Shown here piece after piece: positions 1 through 5,509 of a DNA stretch of 5,509 nt. How positions within the stretch are numbered: the first letter of the stretch is position 1; each line of letters opens with the position of its first letter. The DNA comes from Schleiferiaceae bacterium (GTDB lineage Bacteria > Bacteroidota > Bacteroidia > Flavobacteriales > Schleiferiaceae): positions 1 through 5,509 of the forward strand of contig JAOARK010000101.1 in assembly GCA_025210575.1 (NCBI GenBank), read 5' to 3'. The position numbers were made by a program, and so were the translations under genes. The notes beneath the pieces are model-generated. The model searched no databases. It was not told where the DNA came from and saw only the letters and a program-made list of their open reading frames with translations.

Positions 1-860
1 ATAGCATTCTGTGTACTTGATTTCGCTCCCGTCTCTTCAAAGAGTTCCTTTATTGCGTTTATCTTTTCAGTTGGAGCATCATTTTTAGCAATCCATTTTT
101 CCAAGGAAGCACGCTGTTCTTCATTTGCCAATTCTAGCGCTTTAATTAAGAGCATTGTTTTTTTATTGGCTAGAATATCACCTCCAACTTGCTTTCCAAA
201 TTTCTCTGGATCACCAAAAGCATCCAACAAATCATCTTTTATTTGGAAAGATGTACCTAAAGTCAACCCAAAATCATAAATATGCTGAGCGTCTTCTTTT
301 GAAGCGCCAGCCACAATGGCTCCAATCTGCAAAGCACATCCCAACAGCACTGATGTCTTGAATTGAATCATTTTTATGTATTCAGACTCAGAAACGGATT
401 CTCTTTCTTCAAAATCCATATCCCATTGCTGACCTTCGCAAACTTCCTGGGCAGTCTTTAAAAACAGTGCTAAAACTTCTGGTAAATGCTTCGATTCTAC
501 CTCTGATATTTTTTTAATTGAATCAACAAAAAGAACATCACCGCTTAGAATGGCAGTATTCAAATTCCACTTTTTATGCACCGTCTCTTTACCTCTTCTT
601 AAGGGAGCCGCATCCATGATATCATCATGAATAAGCGTGAAATTGTGGAACAACTCTATCCCGATTGCTGGTCCTGCTACTTTTTCAGGGTTTAAACCAA
701 AGGCTTCTGCACCCATCAAAGTTAACATTGGACGCAATCTCTTACCTCCTAATCGCATGAAATAATCTAAAGGTTGATAAAGTCCCTTTGGCTCTAAAGG
801 AAAACTTGACTGTTCAAGTTTCTTATTTAGTATTTCACTGAATTTTGTAAGTTCTTTCAT
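1..860 (-). CDS. Short-chain polyprenyl diphosphate synthase (FPP/GGPP synthase-like), 3' end cut by window edge
   Basis: This gene encodes a trans-isoprenyl diphosphate synthase, a soluble enzyme that condenses isopentenyl diphosphate onto an allylic diphosphate. I read 286 residues from the ATG at 860 to the left edge with no stop; family members usually have about 300-330, so a few dozen C-terminal residues are missing. Visible motifs are GGKRLRP (38-44, IPP binding), the first aspartate-rich motif DDIMD (79-83) followed by the RRG at 88-90, a KT pair (168-169), the second aspartate-rich motif DDLLD (209-213), then K223, GGD (226-228) and KKT (233-235). All catalytic elements in the visible part look intact. 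The first motif has no insertion and Phe74 sits five residues before it; in the family a bulky residue there limits chain length, so a C15-C20 product is inferred rather than octaprenyl. The start overlaps the rfbA stop codon, so it is probably the third gene of an operon. Whether it makes FPP or GGPP cannot be settled from sequence. Confidence 0.93.
   Translation of the reverse strand, partial: MKELTKFSEILNKKLEQSSFPLEPKGLYQPLDYFMRLGGKRLRPMLTLMGAEAFGLNPEKVAGPAIGIELFHNFTLIHDDIMDAAPLRRGKETVHKKWNLNTAILSGDVLFVDSIKKISEVESKHLPEVLALFLKTAQEVCEGQQWDMDFEERESVSESEYIKMIQFKTSVLLGCALQIGAIVAGASKEDAQHIYDFGLTLGTSFQIKDDLLDAFGDPEKFGKQVGGDILANKKTMLLIKALELANEEQRASLEKWIAKNDAPTEKINAIKELFEETGAKSSTQNA
857..860 (-). 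promoter_or_regulatory. ATGA stop/start overlap coupling rfbA to the prenyl synthase gene
   Basis: On the minus strand the sequence GGTAAATGAAAG contains the rfbA stop TGA (859-857) inside the ATG (860-858) of the downstream gene. No clear Shine-Dalgarno sequence precedes this ATG, so re-initiation by ribosomes finishing rfbA is likely. The arrangement supports a shared transcript and co-translation; the coupling itself is inferred. Confidence 0.75.
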
Positions 861-1720
861 TTACCGAGTAAGCCAAGTAGATATTTTCCATACCCACTTT
901 TCACAAGTGGAGCCGCAACTCTCTCTAATTGTTCTGCATCAATAAAACCTTGTTCAAAAGCAATTTCTTCAATACATCCCACCTTAAGACCTTGACGCTC
1001 TTCAATTACATGAACGAACTGACCAGCTTGCATTAAAGAATTGAATGTACCTGTGTCTAACCAAGCAGTTCCTCGATCAAGAATACCAACCTTTAATTGA
1101 CCTTTATCGAGGTATATTTTATTTATGTCTGTAATTTCTAATTCCCCTCTAGGCGAAGGCTCTAAGTTTTTCGCCATCTCTACAACCTGGTTGTCATAGA
1201 AATACAACCCAGGTACGGCAAAGTTTGATTTAGGTTGCGCTGGTTTCTCCTCGATTGATATAGCTTTAAGATTCTCATCAAATTCAACTACGCCATATCG
1301 TTCTGGATCTGAAACCTGATAGGCAAAAACAACTCCCCCTTCAGGGTTCTTGTTATTGTTCAATACCCTATTCATTTGAGTACCGTAGAAAATATTATCA
1401 CCCAAAATTAGGGCGCTATAATCATTGTTCACAAAGTCCTCAGCCAGAATAAACGCTTGCGCTAACCCTTCGGGGTTCTCTTGAACTGTATAGTGAAAAT
1501 TACATCCTATTCTGCTTCCATCTCCTAAAAGCTTTTGAAACATTGGAGCATCATGAGGAGTAGTAATGATGAGAATATCTCTTATCCCTGCACTCATCAA
1601 AGTGGAAAGTGGATAATAGATCATTGGTTTATCATAGACCGGCATAAGTTGCTTACTAACGCTGAGCGTTAGAGGATGTAACCTTGTACCCGAACCACCA
1701 GCGAGAATAATACCTTTCAT
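857..1720 (-). CDS. rfbA: Glucose-1-phosphate thymidylyltransferase (RmlA/RfbA)
   Basis: This enzyme makes dTDP-glucose and pyrophosphate from dTTP and glucose 1-phosphate in the cytoplasm, the first step of dTDP-L-rhamnose and other dTDP-deoxysugar routes used in surface polysaccharides. The 287 residues match the usual family length (about 290) and look full length. Visible signatures are the nucleotide-binding [11 protein letters not shown] (8-18), [17 protein letters not shown] (23-39), LGDNIFYG (106-113) with the metal-ligand Asp108, ERYGVVEFD (140-148), EEKP (157-160), [10 protein letters not shown] (189-198) and AWLDTGT (219-225) with the second metal ligand Asp222. The sequence resembles the well-studied Pseudomonas RmlA along its whole length. 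The ATG at 1720 lies 8 bp after the exporter stop codon and has no strong Shine-Dalgarno sequence. Its stop overlaps the next start (ATGA). No rmlB, rmlC or rmlD is next to it, so it is an orphan copy here; those genes may lie elsewhere. Confidence 0.97.
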   Translation of the reverse strand: MKGIILAGGSGTRLHPLTLSVSKQLMPVYDKPMIYYPLSTLMSAGIRDILIITTPHDAPMFQKLLGDGSRIGCNFHYTVQENPEGLAQAFILAEDFVNNDYSALILGDNIFYGTQMNRVLNNNKNPEGGVVFAYQVSDPERYGVVEFDENLKAISIEEKPAQPKSNFAVPGLYFYDNQVVEMAKNLEPSPRGELEITDINKIYLDKGQLKVGILDRGTAWLDTGTFNSLMQAGQFVHVIEERQGLKVGCIEEIAFEQGFIDAEQLERVAAPLVKSGYGKYLLGLLGK

Positions 1721-1728
1721 AGTTTATC

Positions 1729-4137
1729 TTAAGAGTTGATTTCGTTTTCTTTTTCTAAAGTGTTTTCACCTTGTTTTTGTTCTTCCTCATCAACAAGTTC
1801 TTCAGATATAATAGCCGTACTAAAATTTTTAGCCGACACCCATTTATCTAAACTCATTAAAAATGACGGCAAGACCACCAAATTAGAAAGCATTGCAAAA
1901 AACAATGTAATGCCTACCAAAAGCCCTAAGGCTTTAGAGCCTCCAAATTCCGAAGCCATAAAGATGCTAAATCCACACAGGAGGACAATAGAGGTATAGA
2001 ACATGCTCACCCCTGTTTCTTGTATCGCAATTATAACAGACTTCCCAATATTCCAATTATTAGCCCTTAGCTCCTGACGATACTTTGCCAAAAAGTGAAT
2101 GGTATCATCTACAGAAATTCCAAAAGCTATGCTGAAGACCAAGATTGTAGAAGGTTTTAAAGGGATACCAAAAAGTCCCATAATACCACCGGTTAATAAC
2201 AGAGGAATTAAGTTGGGAACAATGGATATAAAGACCATTCTCACAGATCCAAATAAAAATGCCATGATAATAGAGATGACCACAATAGCCAACGCTAAAC
2301 TTAAAATCAAGTTATTTACGAGATAGTCTGTACCACGAGCAAACTTAACACTAGCTCCTGTTATAGTAACGTCATAACGTTCAGGATCAAAAATGGAATC
2401 TACCCTCGCCTTCATATCGCTATGAAAAGCTTTCATATCTGGTGTGGCAATGTCTGCCATCTGAAACATGATTCTAGTTTTTTGACCAGTGCTATCTACA
2501 ATAGACTTTAGAAGGCTGTTATCATTTGATTTTGGCAAATAAGAAAGAATAAAACTTCTGTCTTGCCTTGAGGGCAAAGAGTATTCGCTTGGATTACCAC
2601 CATAAAAGCCCTGTTTTGCAAATTTCACAAAATCAACAATGCTCAATGATCTGGACAGGATTTCTTCTTTAGCAAATTCTTCTTGCACCCTTTCTATCCT
2701 CTTCAGCACTGCCGCACTTTGAACTCCATTTTTCTTCTTGGTATCAATCACAATATCCAGAGGCACCACACCGCCAAATTCGCGCTCCATGTACTTCAGG
2801 TCCTGATAGACCACATCATGCTTCGCAAAATCATCGCTTAAGTTTCCTGTAGTTACCATTTCAGTTATACCATAAATCCCAATACCAACAATAGCTACGG
2901 TCACGATATAAACCCACTTTCTATGGTGTTGAACAATGTGCTCGAGTCCTTTGATCATTCCCACAATCCACCGTTTATCTAAGTGCTCATAATGACGCTG
3001 TTTAGGCGGTCTTGAATAAGAATACATGATGGGTATTATAGTAATTGACACAAAGAATACTATGAGAATATTCAACGAGGTAACTATACCAAATTCTACG
3101 AGCGTAAGACTACTGGTAAGAATAAATGCGGCAAAACCTAAAGCTGTTGTAGTATTGGTTAAAAGCGTAACATAACCAATCTTTCTTACCACTCTTTGCA
3201 ACGCCAAAGCCTTGTTACCATGAACCTTATACTCTGCATGATATTTATTGATGAGATAGATACAGTTTGGAACACTAATTACAATGACCAAAGGTGGTAT
3301 TAATGAACCTACCAAAGAAAGTTCGTAACCAAAGAGCCCAAACAAACCAAAGGTTGTAAGAACACCAACAAAAACTACAATTAGACTGAACGCTGTAGCT
3401 CTAAATGACCTAAGAAAAAGAAACAAAATTGTTGCGGTTACAATAAGTGTAAGCGCAATAAACATTTTGATCTCCTTAGAGAGTTTATTCGCATTTGCGA
3501 ATAAGATGTACGGCAAACCTGAGATGTGTGCTTCCGCATTATTAGCCTTTTCAAAATCTTCAACAACCTCTTTTACATCTTCAACAATAAAAGTCACCTT
3601 TTTGTTAAACACCAAATCTTCCTGAATACTCACAGTAATCATAAATACAGAAAGGTCTTCATTAAAAAGGGTTCCCTTGTAAAAGGGTAGGTTCTCTAAC
3701 TTTTGTTTTAATGTAACAGATGAACTGTCAGAATTAGATAAATCCGCTAAGGGTACAAGTTCAAACTCCTTTGCTTCTTCGTTTACAACAATGTCATATG
3801 CCTCGGTAATAGAGAAGGCAGATTTAATTCCATCAATGGCTTGAAGGGAATCAATTAGTGCTTTCCAGTTTTTTTGATATTCCTCTTCAAAAAACTCACC
3901 ATTCTTTCCGGCTTCTACTGCTACAACAATTCCATTGCTGGCATTACCAAAGTCTTTGTTCAGATTATCAAAATCAATACTCGCTTGTTCAGTATCAGGA
4001 AGAATTTTAGCAAAGCGATAGGCAATCTTAAAATTTCTTGCTTGATAAGCCATGAAGCCGCTAAAGACTATCAAAAGCCCTATAAACAAAAGTCTATTGC
4101 GCAGAATGATTCGCGCCAAATGGTTCCAAAAATTCAC
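1729..4137 (-). CDS. MMPL/RND-superfamily (HAE3-like) inner-membrane exporter
   Basis: This 802-residue protein has the two-fold RND layout. TM1 is near 15-32, followed by a large periplasmic loop (about 33-222) and TM2-TM6 (about 224-243, 246-269, 275-297, 324-343, 349-372). TM7 is near 408-426, followed by a second loop (about 427-606) and TM8-TM12 (about 608-629, 633-656, 661-684, 712-728, 736-762). The FGISVDDTIHFLAKYR segment (672-687) is the typical TM10 signature of MMPL/Patched-type transporters. The aligned TM4 segment reads ISVPNCIYLINKYH (287-300), without the acidic pair. Relatives are proton-driven exporters of lipids or other hydrophobic compounds; the substrate here is unknown. 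The cytoplasmic tail (about 763-802) is polar and rich in Glu. The start is GTG at 4137: an in-frame TAA lies directly upstream, so no longer start exists, and starting later would erode TM1. No good Shine-Dalgarno sequence is seen. The stop is 8 bp before rfbA, which suggests co-transcription. I see no periplasmic-adaptor or outer-membrane-channel gene in the window, in line with HAE3-type rather than AcrB-type systems. Confidence 0.92.
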   Translation of the reverse strand: MNFWNHLARIILRNRLLFIGLLIVFSGFMAYQARNFKIAYRFAKILPDTEQASIDFDNLNKDFGNASNGIVVAVEAGKNGEFFEEEYQKNWKALIDSLQAIDGIKSAFSITEAYDIVVNEEAKEFELVPLADLSNSDSSSVTLKQKLENLPFYKGTLFNEDLSVFMITVSIQEDLVFNKKVTFIVEDVKEVVEDFEKANNAEAHISGLPYILFANANKLSKEIKMFIALTLIVTATILFLFLRSFRATAFSLIVVFVGVLTTFGLFGLFGYELSLVGSLIPPLVIVISVPNCIYLINKYHAEYKVHGNKALALQRVVRKIGYVTLLTNTTTALGFAAFILTSSLTLVEFGIVTSLNILIVFFVSITIIPIMYSYSRPPKQRHYEHLDKRWIVGMIKGLEHIVQHHRKWVYIVTVAIVGIGIYGITEMVTTGNLSDDFAKHDVVYQDLKYMEREFGGVVPLDIVIDTKKKNGVQSAAVLKRIERVQEEFAKEEILSRSLSIVDFVKFAKQGFYGGNPSEYSLPSRQDRSFILSYLPKSNDNSLLKSIVDSTGQKTRIMFQMADIATPDMKAFHSDMKARVDSIFDPERYDVTITGASVKFARGTDYLVNNLILSLALAIVVISIIMAFLFGSVRMVFISIVPNLIPLLLTGGIMGLFGIPLKPSTILVFSIAFGISVDDTIHFLAKYRQELRANNWNIGKSVIIAIQETGVSMFYTSIVLLCGFSIFMASEFGGSKALGLLVGITLFFAMLSNLVVLPSFLMSLDKWVSAKNFSTAIISEELVDEEEQKQGENTLEKENEINS

Positions 4138-4165
4138 TTACTTGAAATACAGAATTTTAAAGCGG

Positions 4166-4186
4166 GCAAAGATAACTATCTTTTGC
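4166..4186. repeat. Imperfect palindrome between the DUF5686-like gene and the exporter
   Basis: The core is a perfect inverted repeat, AAAGATA-AC-TATCTTT (4168-4183). It extends to GC on both outer sides if one extra T in the right arm is bulged. It overlaps the putative -7 element and starts 11 bp after the upstream stop codon. It could be a regulator binding site. As RNA on the minus strand it could form a hairpin of about 8 bp with one bulge and an AGUU loop; no U-tract follows (CCCGC comes next), so it is a poor intrinsic terminator. The function is undecided. Confidence 0.45.
4167..4174 (-). promoter_or_regulatory. Putative Bacteroidota -7 promoter element (TATCTTTG) for the exporter-rfbA-prenyl synthase operon
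   Basis: Read on the minus strand, TATCTTTG matches the Bacteroidota sigma-ABfr -7 consensus TAnnTTTG exactly. A TTG lies upstream at 4192-4190, 15 bp before the element. This is shorter than the usual spacing to the -33 box, so that half is weak. Transcription would begin a few bases downstream, near 4160-4163, leaving a leader of roughly 25 nt before the GTG at 4137. Its place in the only sizeable gap of the window, directly before the exporter, supports it. An 8-bp match with two free positions can also arise by chance in AT-rich DNA. Confidence 0.5.
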
Positions 4187-4197
4187 TACCAATCACT

Positions 4198-5509
4198 TTA
4201 AAAGAAGTCAAGTCTAGCCGTGAATTTTATTGAGAAATTGTCAATTTGTTTTGGCAACTGATACGGACCCATTCTGTAGTAAAATCCTACCCCCAAACCT
4301 TGATAAATCTTATTGAATTCTATACCTGTTTCGTAATACCCTTTTTCTAGAGTTTTGAACTCCACATTCTGGTGTTGCTCTGGATTATTCAAACTTCCAA
4401 AGGTTGCCCCAAACATCCATTCTACATGTGGATTGAACTTTCCAATCTTAAAGAGGTAACCTTTGAAATTTTGCCTGAACACAAAATGAGCCCATGCATT
4501 GGAGATAAACTCGTTGTTGAACATTGTTTCAAATGCATACATTCCAGCGGGCTGCACGGGCCAATTTACATTTACAGGACGGTTGGCCACTGAAGTATAG
4601 ATCAAAGAATAGGGCAATTCACCATGAACATAACCTCCGGCCAGTTCAAATTTACTTTCACCAAATCGTTTTGTTTTAAAGCGATATTCTATAGCAACAT
4701 CGATCTTATCGAATTCGTAATTACTGCCCCAAACATCCGGCACGCCACGCGTGTATTGAATCTTATAAACTGGATAGGACAAATCAATTGGTCTTCGCCC
4801 AAAAGGGCCTTCCATATACTTGTCATTTGGTGCCCATCTTAGAGCAACCCCTACTTGGGTAGTATTAAAACCATTCACCAAATACACTCCATCATTTGTG
4901 CTTTCAACAAATCGATAATCAATTTCCTTGACCAGTCGATTCTGACGATTTACAAACAATCTGGAATGAAGGTTAGGAAAGATATTCCAGTTCAAATTGA
5001 AATATACTTTAGACACCTCATCAAACTGTTGTTGATTCAAGTTGCGATAGTCTATTCTAAACAAGCTCCTACTTCTGTTATTGAGGTTAAATTGTTGAGA
5101 CCCTGTTTGTTCAATATCAAAAACATACCCTCCATTTAATGAAAAACGACCAGCTTTATCTAAAAATATGTCTGCTTCGTAATTGTATTTAAACCGCTGA
5201 TCTTTAAAACCGTAGGCCACGTAACCACCAACTGACAACCAATCTAACAACTTGTAATTTGTATGAGCTCCAACTCCTAACCTAAACCCTTCATAAATAT
5301 TGAAACTCATTATACGGTTTAGATCAAAGTCTATCCATTTATAGCGCCATCTTCCATTTACAAATGCAGATAAGGCTGCTAACTTTTGTTCAAACTTCTC
5401 TTCTTTACCAATACTGTCTATTACATGATATGTCTTAAGTTCTTTACTGTCTAGAGGCGCAACGCGATATTCATTCCAAAATTCTTCATTTTGCTTTCCT
5501 GCATTGTCG
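4198..5509 (-). CDS. DUF5686-like outer-membrane protein, C-terminal part (5' end cut by window edge)
   Basis: The frame is open from the right edge to the TAA at 4198-4200, giving 436 visible residues. The ATG at 5310 is internal: the 66 codons above it continue without a stop and encode conserved-looking sequence, including FWNEYRVAPLDSKELKTY (10-27) and IDSIG (30-34). Such a segment precedes the barrel in Bacteroidota DUF5686 proteins, which usually have a signal peptide and a carboxypeptidase-like regulatory (beta-sandwich) domain at the N-terminus; that part lies outside the window. The rest is an alternation of amphipathic strands rich in Tyr, Phe, Arg and Asn, with IYEGFRLGVGAHTN (71-84) and YVAYGFKDQRFKY (96-108). 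It ends in ARLDFF with a C-terminal Phe, the usual signal for barrel insertion by the BAM machinery. I infer an outer-membrane beta-barrel. The function of the family is not established, and the call rests on recalled family pattern, so a TonB-receptor-like barrel of another family is the main alternative. Confidence 0.8.
   Translation of the reverse strand, partial: DNAGKQNEEFWNEYRVAPLDSKELKTYHVIDSIGKEEKFEQKLAALSAFVNGRWRYKWIDFDLNRIMSFNIYEGFRLGVGAHTNYKLLDWLSVGGYVAYGFKDQRFKYNYEADIFLDKAGRFSLNGGYVFDIEQTGSQQFNLNNRSRSLFRIDYRNLNQQQFDEVSKVYFNLNWNIFPNLHSRLFVNRQNRLVKEIDYRFVESTNDGVYLVNGFNTTQVGVALRWAPNDKYMEGPFGRRPIDLSYPVYKIQYTRGVPDVWGSNYEFDKIDVAIEYRFKTKRFGESKFELAGGYVHGELPYSLIYTSVANRPVNVNWPVQPAGMYAFETMFNNEFISNAWAHFVFRQNFKGYLFKIGKFNPHVEWMFGATFGSLNNPEQHQNVEFKTLEKGYYETGIEFNKIYQGLGVGFYYRMGPYQLPKQIDNFSIKFTARLDFF

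Noticed and set aside
155..361. Plus-strand ORF of 68 codons
   Set aside because: It lies wholly inside the prenyl synthase gene on the opposite strand, whose motifs are intact; its own product has no recognisable features.
857..1720. A dTDP-rhamnose or surface-polysaccharide cluster
   Set aside because: Only rfbA is present; no rmlB, rmlC, rmlD, glycosyltransferase or flippase gene is visible in the window.
1736..2326. Plus-strand ORFs of 87 and 75 codons opposite the exporter
   Set aside because: They are antisense shadows of the exporter's tail and TM8-TM12 region, with low-complexity Ser/Phe or Lys/Ile composition and no sign of selection.
4160..4200. Intrinsic terminator after the DUF5686-like gene
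   Set aside because: The hairpin is short and AT-rich with a bulge, and CCCGC rather than a U-tract follows it; the same bases fit a promoter/operator better.
3874..4233. Plus-strand ORF of 119 codons spanning the intergenic gap
   Set aside because: It overlaps the N-terminus of the exporter and the end of the DUF5686-like gene, both convincing on the other strand, and its product resembles nothing known.
4372..5139. Plus-strand ORFs of 73, 72 and 94 codons opposite the outer-membrane barrel gene
   Set aside because: They are antisense shadows of a strongly supported minus-strand frame.

Overview
The window is AT-rich bacterial DNA that reads as Bacteroidota, most likely Flavobacteriales. 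The reasons are a DUF5686-type outer-membrane protein (a family essentially confined to this phylum), a TAnnTTTG-type -7 promoter element, weak or absent Shine-Dalgarno sequences, and the overall protein style. The assignment to order is inference. All four genes lie on the minus strand, so transcription runs from the right edge to the left edge, and about 98% of the window is coding.

From right to left in transcription order: (1) 5509-4198, the C-terminal part of a DUF5686-like outer-membrane beta-barrel protein, cut by the right edge. Its reading frame stays open to the edge, so the ATG at 5310 is internal and not the start. (2) A 60-bp gap (4197-4138) with a TATCTTTG -7-like element inside an imperfect palindrome. 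(3) 4137-1729, an 802-residue RND-superfamily MMPL/HAE3-type inner-membrane exporter that starts with GTG. (4) 1720-857, a complete glucose-1-phosphate thymidylyltransferase (rfbA/rmlA). (5) 860 to the left edge, a short-chain polyprenyl diphosphate synthase lacking its C-terminus.

The last three genes look like one operon: an 8-bp gap separates the exporter from rfbA, and rfbA shares an ATGA stop/start overlap with the prenyl synthase gene. A common theme would be the cell envelope: a lipid-type RND exporter, an enzyme making dTDP-glucose for surface glycans, and an enzyme making isoprenoid diphosphates. No direct biochemical link is visible, and the usual dTDP-rhamnose partners (rmlB, rmlC, rmlD) are absent from the window.

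I see no mobile element, CRISPR array, RNA gene or clearly novel system. The most distinctive observation is in the exporter. The TM10 acidic pair of the second half (D677-D678) is replaced by P290-N291 at the aligned position of TM4 in the first half, which suggests an asymmetric proton-coupling site.
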